Positions 16,778-25,629 of a stretch of 64,000 bases of DNA are shown in pieces. Each line of letters opens with the position of its first letter. Within the stretch, counting starts at the first letter, position 1. Below the pieces are notes generated by a model. That model was not told where the DNA came from, did no database searches, and saw only the letters and a list, made by a program, of their open reading frames with translations. The DNA comes from Pseudomonas rhodesiae (lineage in GTDB: Bacteria > Pseudomonadota > Gammaproteobacteria > Pseudomonadales > Pseudomonadaceae), in NCBI RefSeq assembly GCF_007858255.1, contig NZ_VFEU01000014.1, forward strand, positions 57,285 through 121,284, in the 5' to 3' direction. The position numbers were made by a program, and so were the translations under genes.

Positions 16778-18022
16778 TTACGAATATCTCAGCGCATGGG
16801 CCGGCTCGATCTTCGCTGCGCGATACGCCGGGTAGATCGTCGCCAGAAAGCTCAGCACAAAACCGGCCGAGCAGATCAGCAGCACGTCGCCGCCCTGCAG
16901 CTCGGAGGGCAGGTTACTGACAAAGTACACATCCGAACTGAAGATATGCTGCCCGGTCACGCGCTCCAGCCAGCCCACCAGTTCGCTCACGTTCAGTGCC
17001 GCGATTACGCCGAGTACGCCGCCGATCAAGGTACCGACGATGCCGATCACGGTGCCCTGCACCATGAAGATCGCCATGATCTGCCGCGGCGTGGCGCCAA
17101 TGGTGCGCAGGATCGCGATGTCCGCGCCCTTGTCGTTCACCACCATGATCAACGTGGCGATGATGTTGAACGCGGCCACGGCGACAATCATCAGCAGCAA
17201 CAGGCCGATCATGGTTTTTTCCATTTTCATGGCGCTGAACAGGCTGCCCTGGGTGTGGGTCCAGTCATCGGCCTTGTAGCCCGCGCCCAGGCTGGCGGCG
17301 ATATCCGCCGAAACCTTGGGTGCCGCGTACAAGTCTTTCACCGCCAGACGCACGCTTTGCACCTGGTTCGGCTGCCAATGCTGTATCTCGGCGGCGTCGG
17401 CCATGTTGATCAAGGCCATGGAGCCATCCAGCTCGGCGCCGACCTTGAAGATCCCCACCACATTCAACCGCTGCATGCGCGGGGTGATGCCGCCCGGCGC
17501 GCTGCTGAGTTCCGGCACGATCAGGGTCAGCTTGTCGCCCACATTGAGGCGGAAACGCCGCGCGGTGATCTCACCGACCACCACGCCGAACTCGCCGGGC
17601 CTCAAGTCTTCCAGTTTGCCGCGCACGATATGCTGGGCCACGATCGACACCTTGCCTTCCTGGGCCGGGTCGACGCCGCTGATTTCAATCGGCTGCATGG
17701 CACCCTTATAGGAAAACATGCCGTCCATTTGCGTGAAAGGCACCGCAGCGGTGACCTGCGGGTTCTTCATCGCCGCGGCGGCCACTGGCTGCCAATCGTC
17801 GATGGGCTTCACGCCGACGACGGTCGCATGAGGCACCATGCCGAGAATGCGCGAACTCATTTCGCGCTGGAAGCCGTTCATCACCGACAGCACCACGATC
17901 ATCGCCAGTACGCCGAGGGCGAGGCCGATCATCGAGGTCATCGAGATAAACGAGACAAAACGGTTGCGGCGCTTGGCGCGGGTATAGCGCGTGCCGATAA
18001 AAATCGATAACGGTCTGAACAT
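16778..18022 (-). CDS. lolE: Lipoprotein-releasing ABC transporter permease LolE
   Basis: A 414-residue inner-membrane permease, last gene of lolC-lolD-lolE. It starts MFRPLSIFIGTRYTRAKRRN and has one N-terminal and three C-terminal transmembrane helices around a large periplasmic MacB-like domain, the LolC/LolE layout. LolCDE extracts mature outer-membrane lipoproteins and hands them to LolA. The start at 18022 matches the paralogous LolC N-terminus exactly; the in-frame upstream extension reaches into the lolD gap. LolC versus LolE naming follows gene order in Pseudomonas. Confidence 0.92.
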   Translation of the reverse strand: MFRPLSIFIGTRYTRAKRRNRFVSFISMTSMIGLALGVLAMIVVLSVMNGFQREMSSRILGMVPHATVVGVKPIDDWQPVAAAAMKNPQVTAAVPFTQMDGMFSYKGAMQPIEISGVDPAQEGKVSIVAQHIVRGKLEDLRPGEFGVVVGEITARRFRLNVGDKLTLIVPELSSAPGGITPRMQRLNVVGIFKVGAELDGSMALINMADAAEIQHWQPNQVQSVRLAVKDLYAAPKVSADIAASLGAGYKADDWTHTQGSLFSAMKMEKTMIGLLLLMIVAVAAFNIIATLIMVVNDKGADIAILRTIGATPRQIMAIFMVQGTVIGIVGTLIGGVLGVIAALNVSELVGWLERVTGQHIFSSDVYFVSNLPSELQGGDVLLICSAGFVLSFLATIYPAYRAAKIEPAHALRYS

Positions 18023-18080
18023 TCGCGGGCACCGTTGGAAAAATAGAAAACCCGGCATCATGCGCCGGGCTTGAAACAGG

Positions 18081-18764
18081 TCAGATGGCGACCAAATGAC
18101 CTTCCTGCAAGTGCAACACGCGGTCCATCTGCCGAGCCATGCTCATGTCATGGGTCACCACCAGGAACGCGGTGCGCATCTGGGTGCTCAGTTCCAGCAT
18201 CAGGTCCTTGATGCCCTGGGCGGTGTGCGAATCCAGGTTGCCGGTGGGCTCGTCGAGCATCACCAGGCCCGGGTTGTTCACCAGGGCACGGGCAATGGCC
18301 ACACGCTGACGCTCGCCGCCGGACAACTCCGCGGGTTTGTGCTCCAGGCGATGGCCGAGGCCGACACGCTCCAGCAGCGCCGTCGCACGTTGACGGGCCT
18401 CGGGGATCGCGGTTTTGCCGATCAGCAATGGCATGCATACGTTTTCCAGAGCAGTGAACTCCGGCAACAGGTGGTGAAACTGATACACAAAGCCCAGCGA
18501 GCGGTTGCGCAACTGGCCACGGGCTTTCTCGCCCAGGGCCGACAACTCTTCACCGGCCAACCAGACGCTGCCCTGGGACGGCGTATCGAGGCCGCCCAAC
18601 AGGTTGAGCAAGGTACTTTTGCCGGAACCGGAACTGCCGACGATCGCCACGCGCTCGCCCGGATGCAGTTCAAGCTGCAGGTTGGACAGCACCACCACGG
18701 ACTCCGGGCCTTCCTCGTAGGATTTGCCCAGGTTGCGGCAGCTCAGGATTGCTTTTTCACTCAT
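18081..18764 (-). CDS. lolD: Lipoprotein-releasing ABC transporter ATPase LolD
   Basis: A 227-residue ATPase powering LolCE. Walker A GSSGSGKSTLLNLLGGLD, Q-loop region YQFHHLLPEFTALENV (the Lol-specific FHHLLPEF segment), signature LSGGERQRVAIARAL, Walker B LVMLDEPTGNLD and switch His in VVTHDMSMA are all present. Two starts are possible: 18764 (MSEKAILS), 7 bases after the lolC stop, or 18779 (MSESGMSEK), overlapping lolC. I prefer the first by family length. Confidence 0.95.
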   Translation of the reverse strand: MSEKAILSCRNLGKSYEEGPESVVVLSNLQLELHPGERVAIVGSSGSGKSTLLNLLGGLDTPSQGSVWLAGEELSALGEKARGQLRNRSLGFVYQFHHLLPEFTALENVCMPLLIGKTAIPEARQRATALLERVGLGHRLEHKPAELSGGERQRVAIARALVNNPGLVMLDEPTGNLDSHTAQGIKDLMLELSTQMRTAFLVVTHDMSMARQMDRVLHLQEGHLVAI

Positions 18765-18771
18765 GCCCGAT

Positions 18772-20022
18772 TCACTCATAACGTAAGGCCTGTGCTGGCT
18801 GGGTACGTGCCGCGCGCCAGGCTGGATACAGGGTGGCAAGGAAACTCAGGACCAACGCCGCGCCGCCTACCATCAACACGTCCTGGGTCTGGACCTGGGA
18901 CGGCAGATAGTCGATGAAGTAGACGTCGGCGTTGAGAAACTTGTGGCCGATCAGGGTTTCCAGAGCGGCGATGGCCGCGCTGACGTTCAACGCAGCAAGG
19001 ATCCCGACGGCAGTGCCGATCAAGGTACCGACCACACCGATCACGGTGCCCTGCACCATAAAGATCGCCATGATCTGACCCGGCGTGGCGCCGAGGGTGC
19101 GCAGGATGGCGATATCGCCTTTTTTGTCGTTCACCACCATCACCAGGGTGGAGATGATGTTGAACGCCGCCACGGCAACGATCAGCAGCAACAGCAGACC
19201 GATCATGGCTTTTTCCATGCGGATGGCCTGGTACAGGTTGCCGTGGGTGCGGGTCCAGTCGCGGGCGTAATACTCGGACTCGCCCAGGTGCTGGGCGATT
19301 TCCCAGGCGCCGCGCGGGGCGTCGAACAAGTCACTGAATTTCAGGCGCAGGCCCTGAACCTGGTCCGGCTGCCAGCGATGCAGGCGCGCCAGGTCGGTGA
19401 GATTGGTCAGACCGAGGTAGCCGTCGATCTCGCCAGCGCCGACGTGGAAGGTGCCGACCACGGTAAAACGCTTCATGCGCGGAAACATGCCAGCCGGGGT
19501 CACGGTGACTTCCGGGGCGACGAAGGTGAGCTTGTCACCGATACCCACGCCGAGCTTGGCCGCGGCCTTGTCACCGATAACGATGCCAAAACTGCCCGGG
19601 GCCAGGTCGTCGAGCCGGCCCTGCAGCATGAACTGGTCGATGATCGAGACCTTGCGTTCCTGGGCCGGGTCGATGGCGTTAAGCAGGATCTTCTGCACCT
19701 TGCCGTCGTTGGTCAGCAGCCCCTGCATCTGGGTGAACGGCGCAACGGCCACGACCTTGGGGTTCTGCTTGACCTTATCGGCCAGGCTTTGCCAATCACT
19801 GATGGGCTCACTGGCTTCGATGGTCGCGTGGGGCACCATGCCCAGCACGCGGGTGCGCATCTCATGATCGAAACCGTTCATCACCGACAGCACCACAATC
19901 ATCACGACCACGCCCAAGGCGAGCCCGATCATCGAGGTCAAGGAAATGAACGACACAAAATGATTGCGACGCTTTGCACGGGTATAACGCGTGCCGATAA
20001 ATACGAAGAGAGGTCTGAACAT
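18772..20022 (-). CDS. lolC: Lipoprotein-releasing ABC transporter permease LolC
   Basis: A 416-residue inner-membrane permease, first gene of the lol operon. It begins MFRPLFVFIGTRYTRAKRRN, nearly the same as LolE, and has the same one-plus-three helix arrangement. Similarity to LolE runs the full length (for example FVSFIS.TSMIGLALGV..MIVVLSVMNGF), showing a gene duplication. It diverges from the PilZ gene at 20117; the 94-base gap must hold both promoters. Confidence 0.92.
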   Translation of the reverse strand: MFRPLFVFIGTRYTRAKRRNHFVSFISLTSMIGLALGVVVMIVVLSVMNGFDHEMRTRVLGMVPHATIEASEPISDWQSLADKVKQNPKVVAVAPFTQMQGLLTNDGKVQKILLNAIDPAQERKVSIIDQFMLQGRLDDLAPGSFGIVIGDKAAAKLGVGIGDKLTFVAPEVTVTPAGMFPRMKRFTVVGTFHVGAGEIDGYLGLTNLTDLARLHRWQPDQVQGLRLKFSDLFDAPRGAWEIAQHLGESEYYARDWTRTHGNLYQAIRMEKAMIGLLLLLIVAVAAFNIISTLVMVVNDKKGDIAILRTLGATPGQIMAIFMVQGTVIGVVGTLIGTAVGILAALNVSAAIAALETLIGHKFLNADVYFIDYLPSQVQTQDVLMVGGAALVLSFLATLYPAWRAARTQPAQALRYE

Positions 20023-20116
20023 GTCGGGGCTTGTTCGGAGGAAAAGAAGACGTCCCGGTGGCGGGGTCTGGTAAGCAGCTTTACACTCAGACCATTACCG
20101 CCAGCAGGGGTTCGCC

Positions 20117-20701
20117 ATGACGACATTAGATGAAGAAGAGCGCCGCGAATACTACCGTATCGACGACATGATCGCACTTCAAATCAAAAGCCTGTCTGCC
20201 CCTGAAGCAGCGGGCAAGGAAGTATTGCTGGATGATTCACCGCTGTTCAACCTGCTCAGTGAATTGCACCTGAGCGAATTCGAAGCCCAGCACCTGTTGC
20301 GCCAGATCAGCGAGAAAGATCGAAGCCTGGCGGCCTTCCTCAAAGTCCAGAACAAACGCCTGGACCTGCTCAGCCAAGTCATGGCGCTCGGCCTGCTGGA
20401 CGAAGTGGGCGCGCCGCAGCCCGTGATCATCTCCGAAGGCGGCATCGACTTCCAACACCCCTCATCCTTGCCTGTGGGTGCCCACCTGGCGGTCAAGCTG
20501 GTGCTGATGCCCCAGGCGCTGGGCCTGTTGCTGCGCGCCAAGGTCACCCATTGCGACGCCAAAGGCGATGGCTTCGACGTCGGCACGGAATTCGAATCCA
20601 TGACCGATGCCCAACGCCAGTTGCTGGCGCGCTACATCCTGCAAAAACAAGCCCAGGAGCGGCGCCTGGCGCGGGAAAAAAGCGACGCCCAGGCCACCTG
20701 A
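20117..20701 (+). CDS. PilZ-domain protein with helical insertion
   Basis: A 194-residue protein. The RxxxR motif is at the N-terminus (REYYR, residues 10-14), while the second PilZ motif appears only near residue 104 (IISEGG, with Ile where Asp/Asn is expected). Between them lies a largely helical, Leu- and charge-rich stretch of about 90 residues, far longer than in ordinary PilZ domains. c-di-GMP binding is plausible but weakened by the missing Asp/Asn. The next gene begins 44 bases downstream, so the two may be cotranscribed. Confidence 0.8.
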   Translation: MTTLDEEERREYYRIDDMIALQIKSLSAPEAAGKEVLLDDSPLFNLLSELHLSEFEAQHLLRQISEKDRSLAAFLKVQNKRLDLLSQVMALGLLDEVGAPQPVIISEGGIDFQHPSSLPVGAHLAVKLVLMPQALGLLLRAKVTHCDAKGDGFDVGTEFESMTDAQRQLLARYILQKQAQERRLAREKSDAQAT

Positions 20702-20745
20702 ATTCGTATACACCCCGCCGGACGATCTGGCGAAAAGGAGCAACT

Positions 20746-21468
20746 GTGACCCTGATTTACGGCCATCGCGGCGCCAAAGGCGAAGCACCGGAAAACACCC
20801 TGACCAGCTTTCAGCAATGCCTCAAGCACGGTGTACGCCGCTGCGAACTGGACCTGCACCTGTCCATGGATGGCGAGCTGATGGTCATCCACGACCCGAC
20901 CCTCAAGCGCACCGCCGACCGGCGTGGCAAGGTGGTCGAGTATTCGGCGGCCGACCTGGTGAAAATGGACGCGCGCAAGGGCGGCCCGGGCTGGGTCTCG
21001 CCTTGCCCTATCCCGCGCCTGGAAGAACTGTTCGAACAATGCGATTTCGATCACTGGCAACTGGAAGTCAAAAGCGCTTCGCGCACCCGCGCCGCGACCA
21101 CTGTGTTGGCGATCCGCGAGATGGCGGTGCGCTTCGGCCTGATGGACAAGGTCACCGTTACGTCCAGCTCAAGGGAAGTGCTCAAGGCGGCGGTGGAACT
21201 CACCCCGGACCTGTCGCGCGGGCTGGTGGCCGAATACGCCTGGCTCGACCCGTTGAAGGTCGCGCAGAACTATGGCTGTGAGTACTTGGCATTGAATTGG
21301 ACGTTGTGCACCCCCGAGCGCCTGGCCAAAGCCCAGCGCCAGGGTTTGCACGTATCCGTGTGGACGGTCAACGAACCCGCGCTGATGCGCAGGCTCGCCG
21401 ACTTCGGCGTAGATAGCCTGATTACAGACTTTCCCGGTTTGGCCACTGCCACCCTCGGGAATTACTGA
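20746..21468 (+). CDS. Glycerophosphodiester phosphodiesterase
   Basis: A 240-residue GDPD-family enzyme hydrolysing glycerophosphodiesters to sn-glycerol-3-phosphate and an alcohol. The metal and catalytic motifs are IYGHRGAKGEAPENTL (HRG and EN), CELDLHLSMDGELMVIHDPTL (ExD...HD) and the C-terminal VWTVNEP and LITDFPG. No signal peptide, so a cytosolic UgpQ-like type rather than periplasmic GlpQ. The GTG start has AGGAG five to six bases upstream; the longer in-frame extension overlaps the PilZ gene and is not family-like. Confidence 0.93.
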   Translation: MTLIYGHRGAKGEAPENTLTSFQQCLKHGVRRCELDLHLSMDGELMVIHDPTLKRTADRRGKVVEYSAADLVKMDARKGGPGWVSPCPIPRLEELFEQCDFDHWQLEVKSASRTRAATTVLAIREMAVRFGLMDKVTVTSSSREVLKAAVELTPDLSRGLVAEYAWLDPLKVAQNYGCEYLALNWTLCTPERLAKAQRQGLHVSVWTVNEPALMRRLADFGVDSLITDFPGLATATLGNY

Positions 21469-21510
21469 AATCGGTCTCCCCGGCCGGCTCAGGCCACCGG
21501 CCGGAGCCGC

Positions 21511-22905
21511 TCAAAAAAGCCGGTTGAGGCCGTCGTAGGCCGCTACCCGATAGGCTTCGGCCATGGTCGGGTAGTTGAAGGTGGTGTTCACAAAATACTT
21601 GAGGGTATTTTGCTCACCCGGCTGGTTCATGATGGCCTGGCCGATGTGCACGATCTCCGACGCCTGATAGCCGAAGCAATGCACGCCGAGGACTTCCAGG
21701 GTTTCACGGTGGAACAGAATCTTCAGCATGCCTTGCGGCTCACCGGCGATCTGCGCACGCGCCATGCTCTTGAAGAACGCCTTGCCCACTTCGTAGGGCA
21801 CCTTGGCCTTGGTCAGCTCGTGCTCGTTCTTACCAATGGAGCTGATTTCCGGAATCGTGTAGATGCCGGTGGGCACGTCGTTCACATAGCGCCAGCTGCC
21901 GTTATCGACGATGCTGCCGGCGGCCGAACGGCCCTGGTCATGGGCGGCACTGGCCAGGCTCGGCCAGCCGATCACGTCACCGGCGCCATAGATGTTGGCC
22001 ACGCAGGTACGGTAATTCTCGTCCACTTCGATCTGGCCACGGTTGTTGACCTTGACCCCGATGTTTTCCATGCCCAGCTTATCGGTGTTGCCGGTACGTC
22101 CGTTGCACCACAGCAAGGCGTCGGCCTTGATCTTCTTGCCGGACTTGAGGTGCAGGATCACCCCGTTGTCCAGGCCTTCGACCCGCTCGTACTCTTCGTT
22201 ATGGCGCACGGTGATGTTGTTGTTGCTGAAGTGGTAACTCAACGCCTGGGAAATTTCCGAGTCGAGGAAACTCAGCAACTGATCGCGGTTGTCCACCAGC
22301 TCCACCAGAACACCCAGGCCACTGAAGATCGACGCATACTCACAGCCGATCACGCCGGCACCGTAGATGATCAGTTTGCGCGGGGTGTGGCCCAGGCTCA
22401 GGATGGTGTCGCTATCGTAGATACGCGGGTGATGGAAATCGATATCCGCCGGGCGATACGGGCGCGACCCGGTGGCGATGATGATGTGCTTAGCCACCAG
22501 TTTCTCGACCACGCCGTTGGAACACACCACTTCAATGGTCTGCTCGTCAGCGAAGCTGCCGGTGCCGAAGAACAGGTCGACACGGTTACGGGCGTAGTAA
22601 CCGGTGCGCGAGGCCACCTGCTTGGAGATGACTTTCTCGGCGCTTTTCAACACATCCGGGAACGAAAACCAACGCGGCTCACCAATAGCCCGGAACATCG
22701 GGTTGGTGTTGAACTGCATGATCTGGCGCACCGAGTGACGCAAGGCCTTGGACGGGATGGTACCCAGGTGGGTGCAGTTACCGCCGACTTGGCGACGGCT
22801 ATCGACCATCGCCACCTTGCGCCCTGCCTTCGCGGCATTCATCGCCGCACCTTCTCCAGCTGGGCCGGAACCCAGTACCACCACGTCGTAGTTGTAGACA
22901 GCCAT
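21511..22905 (-). CDS. sthA: Soluble pyridine nucleotide transhydrogenase
   Basis: A 464-residue flavoprotein interconverting NADPH and NADH without energy coupling. The FAD site is VVVLGSGPAGEGAAMNA and the second Rossmann motif IYGAGVIGCEYASIFSGLG. The redox-active disulfide site of related disulfide reductases reads GGNCTHLGTIPSKALR: the second cysteine is Thr49, the hallmark of SthA. Length matches the family. Single-gene unit, divergent from the chalcone-isomerase-like gene. Confidence 0.96.
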   Translation of the reverse strand: MAVYNYDVVVLGSGPAGEGAAMNAAKAGRKVAMVDSRRQVGGNCTHLGTIPSKALRHSVRQIMQFNTNPMFRAIGEPRWFSFPDVLKSAEKVISKQVASRTGYYARNRVDLFFGTGSFADEQTIEVVCSNGVVEKLVAKHIIIATGSRPYRPADIDFHHPRIYDSDTILSLGHTPRKLIIYGAGVIGCEYASIFSGLGVLVELVDNRDQLLSFLDSEISQALSYHFSNNNITVRHNEEYERVEGLDNGVILHLKSGKKIKADALLWCNGRTGNTDKLGMENIGVKVNNRGQIEVDENYRTCVANIYGAGDVIGWPSLASAAHDQGRSAAGSIVDNGSWRYVNDVPTGIYTIPEISSIGKNEHELTKAKVPYEVGKAFFKSMARAQIAGEPQGMLKILFHRETLEVLGVHCFGYQASEIVHIGQAIMNQPGEQNTLKYFVNTTFNYPTMAEAYRVAAYDGLNRLF

Positions 22906-23120
22906 GCGTACTCCTCAGAACAGGCCAGGCGTACGGTAGGACGCCGGGCTAAATCATGCCGCGGCCAGCGGTCATGAAGGACAATTTGGCTCAAGTGTGT
23001 GAACCGGGGCACAGTCTATATAAGGCTCAACGCCGCGCACATTAACCCTTGGTCGCGTCATAGGCCAGTCTTGCCATACTACAGGACGCAAATCAGCGCC
23101 GATTCCAGGATGAGCCCATT

Positions 23121-23654
23121 ATGCGACAACTATTGTTTTGTTTAATGCTGATGGTGTCGATCACGGCACACGCCAGCGATGCGCAGCGCCTTAAGCAAGC
23201 TGGCTTCCCGGCACAGGTCGAGGGACTGACGCGAAAAAACCAGGCGGTGCTTAACTATCTATGGGCAGACGTGTATGCCGCAGCGCTGTATGCCCCGGCA
23301 GGGCTCAGCGCAAGGCACGCCTGGGACCAGCAGAAAGCCTTGCGCCTGACTCTGTATTACTTTCGCGACATCGACCGCAGTGACGTGATCAAGGCCGCCA
23401 CGACTACCCTGGCGCGCCAACACGCCAACGCTCGATTAAAGCCGGAACTGGATAGATTGCACGGCAGTTTTCGTGACATCCGCAACGGTGATCGTTATGC
23501 CCTGGATTTTCATCCCGGTCGCGGTTTGAAGCTGGAGATCAATGGGCAGGTGGTGTTCAGCAGTGTTGATGATGAACTGGCGAGGGCCTACCTAGGCATC
23601 TGGCTCGCGCCTGGGGGGTTGTCGGACAGTTTGCGGGATCGATTGCTGAATTGA
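23121..23654 (+). CDS. Exported chalcone-isomerase-like protein
   Basis: A 177-residue protein with a signal peptide (MRQLLFCLMLMVSITAHA) followed by a domain of the bacterial chalcone-isomerase-like family: RKNQAVLNYLWADVYAAALYAPAG, then LRLTLYYFRDIDRSDVIKAA and YLGIWLAPGGLSDSLRDRLL. Plant enzymes isomerise chalcones; bacterial periplasmic relatives have no established reaction, so I do not assign one. PAO1 has a similar gene beside sthA. Confidence 0.82.
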   Translation: MRQLLFCLMLMVSITAHASDAQRLKQAGFPAQVEGLTRKNQAVLNYLWADVYAAALYAPAGLSARHAWDQQKALRLTLYYFRDIDRSDVIKAATTTLARQHANARLKPELDRLHGSFRDIRNGDRYALDFHPGRGLKLEINGQVVFSSVDDELARAYLGIWLAPGGLSDSLRDRLLN

Positions 23655-23673
23655 TGTGTCGGCTGCACCACCA

Positions 23674-23748
23674 CTATCCGGGGCTGCCCCCTCCCACCTT
23701 TGAATATATTCACAAATCAAACTGTGGGAGGGGGCTTGCGCCCGATCA
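23674..23748. repeat. REP doublet, GGGGGCTTGCGCCC class (diverged)
   Basis: Inverted units TATCCGGGGCTGCCCCCTCC and TGTGGGAGGGGGCTTGCGCC separated by about 25 bases, after the chalcone-isomerase-like gene. Confidence 0.8.
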
Positions 23749-23779
23749 GGCACCCCAGGCCACACAAAAACCTAGCCAC

Positions 23780-23809
23780 AAAAAAGCCCCGAACCAGTCG
23801 GGGCTTTTT
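23780..23809. terminator. Bidirectional terminator
   Basis: AAAAAAGCCCCGA, loop, TCGGGGCTTTTT between two convergent genes. Confidence 0.88.
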
Positions 23810-23825
23810 CATTCAGCGCAGAGGC

Positions 23826-25289
23826 TTAGCGCGGAAACGCAGGCGGGTTGACCCCGGCCATGTCTTCCATCACACGCACCACCTGGCAGCTGTAACCGAA
23901 CTCGTTGTCGTACCACACGTACAGCACAACGCGGTTGTCCTGGGTGATGGTCGCTTCTGCGTCCACCACACCGGCGTGGCGCGAGCCGACGAAGTCGGTG
24001 GACACCACTTCCTGAGAATTGACGAAGTCGATTTGCTTGTGCAGATCGGAGTGCAGCGCCATGTAGCGCAGGTACTCGTTCATCTCTTCGCGGGTAGCGG
24101 CTTTCTCAAGGTTCAGGTTGAGAATGGCCATCGACACGTTAGGCGTCGGAACACGGATCGCGTTGCCGGTCAGCTTGCCGGCCAATTCAGGCAGGGCCTT
24201 GGCAGCGGCGGTGGCGGCACCGGTCTCGGTGATCACCATGTTCAACGCGGCGCTACGACCACGGCGATCGCCTTTGTGGAAGTTGTCGATCAGGTTCTGG
24301 TCGTTGGTGTACGAGTGAACGGTTTCAACGTGACCATTCACGATGCCGAACTTGTCGTTGACGGCCTTGAGCACCGGCACGATGGCGTTGGTGGTGCAGG
24401 ACGCGGCAGACACGATCTTATCGTCAGCGGTGATTTCAGCGTGGTTGATGCCGTGCACGATGTTCTTGAGCTTGCCCTTGCCAGGCGCGGTCAGAACAAC
24501 GCGAGCGATACCTGGGCACTGCAAGTGCTGGCCCAGGCCCTCGGCATCACGCCATACACCGGTGTTATCCACCAGCAGGGCGTCCTTGATGCCGTACTGG
24601 GTGTAGTCCACCTCAGTCGGGTTCTTCGCGTAGATCACCTGGATCAGGTTACCGTTGGCGGTAATGGTGTTGTTTTCTTCGTCGATGACGATGGTGCCGT
24701 TGAACGGGCCGTGGACCGAATCGCGACGCAGCAGGCTGGCGCGCTTGGTCAGGTCATTCTCGGCGCCTTTGCGCACCACGATGGCACGCAGACGCAGGCC
24801 GTCGCCGCCACCGGTTTTTTCGATCAGGATGCGCGCCAGCAGGCGGCCGATACGGCCAAAGCCATACAGCACGACGTCGGTGCCCTTGCGAGCGGCGGCG
24901 TTTTGCTGGCCAACCACATCGGCCATTTCCTCACGCACGAACTGCTCGGCGCTACGGCCGTTGGCTTCGGTACGGAATTTGTAGGCCAGCTTGCCCAGGT
25001 CTACCGAAGCCGCGCCGAGCTTGAGCTCGCTCATGGCCTTGAGCAGGGGGAATGTTTCGTGGACGGAGAGTTCGCTGTCGTCGGCAGAACGATGGCGAGC
25101 AAAGCGATGCGCCTTGAGAATCGCGATGACTGACTGGTTGATCAGGCTGCGGCCATAGATCGAACTCACCACATTGTTATTGCGGTAGAGCTGACCGATG
25201 AGCGGGATCATCGCTTCTGCGAGTGCTTCACGGTCGATCCATTCACCAAGACACTGGTCGGGCTTCTGAGTCACGGGAACCTTCCACAT
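23826..25289 (-). CDS. gapB: Glyceraldehyde-3-phosphate dehydrogenase, long form
   Basis: A 487-residue GAPDH with an N-terminal extension of about 130 residues, then the Rossmann motif VVLYGFGRIGRLLAR and catalytic cysteine in SAASCTTNAIVP. Substrate-binding HSYTNDQNLIDNFHKGDRRGR and C-terminal WYDNEFGYSCQVVRVMEDM are normal. The long form next to mfd is a Pseudomonas feature; the extension has no recognised domain. The ATG at 25289 has a poor ribosome site, while a GTG at 25274 (VTQKPDQ) has AAGG five bases upstream and may be the real start, giving 482 residues. The gapB symbol is tentative. Confidence 0.9.
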   Translation of the reverse strand: MWKVPVTQKPDQCLGEWIDREALAEAMIPLIGQLYRNNNVVSSIYGRSLINQSVIAILKAHRFARHRSADDSELSVHETFPLLKAMSELKLGAASVDLGKLAYKFRTEANGRSAEQFVREEMADVVGQQNAAARKGTDVVLYGFGRIGRLLARILIEKTGGGDGLRLRAIVVRKGAENDLTKRASLLRRDSVHGPFNGTIVIDEENNTITANGNLIQVIYAKNPTEVDYTQYGIKDALLVDNTGVWRDAEGLGQHLQCPGIARVVLTAPGKGKLKNIVHGINHAEITADDKIVSAASCTTNAIVPVLKAVNDKFGIVNGHVETVHSYTNDQNLIDNFHKGDRRGRSAALNMVITETGAATAAAKALPELAGKLTGNAIRVPTPNVSMAILNLNLEKAATREEMNEYLRYMALHSDLHKQIDFVNSQEVVSTDFVGSRHAGVVDAEATITQDNRVVLYVWYDNEFGYSCQVVRVMEDMAGVNPPAFPR

Positions 25290-25629
25290 GTAGGGGCTGA
25301 AAAAAGGGGCTACATTATGACGCCCGACCGCCCTCGGAGCAATGCGCCGACCACAACAAAAAGGCCTTGCGAAAAAAAGCGACCCCGCTGCAGCCCAGTA
25401 AATACGCGGCTTTCAGAAGGCCACCATTGGAACGTCTTGGGCGACTTGTCCGTAACTCTCCGAAAACCCCACGCATTTTGGCACTACATATTGAGTCAAA
25501 ACACCGCTTTGTTTGTCTTAGCCACTACATTTCCTACAAACCGTAATAGGCTCAGTCAGCAACTGACAGGCGGCACCTGGGGCCGTTACAATTACCGACT
25601 TTGTCGCAACGCTTGGAGCTCAACCTTCC
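25290..25629. other. Divergent intergenic region between GAPDH gene and mfd
   Basis: About 340 bases holding the promoters of both genes. No gene, repeat or clear operator that I can support; the part nearest mfd (25490-25560) is more AT-rich and is the likely mfd promoter. Confidence 0.45.
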
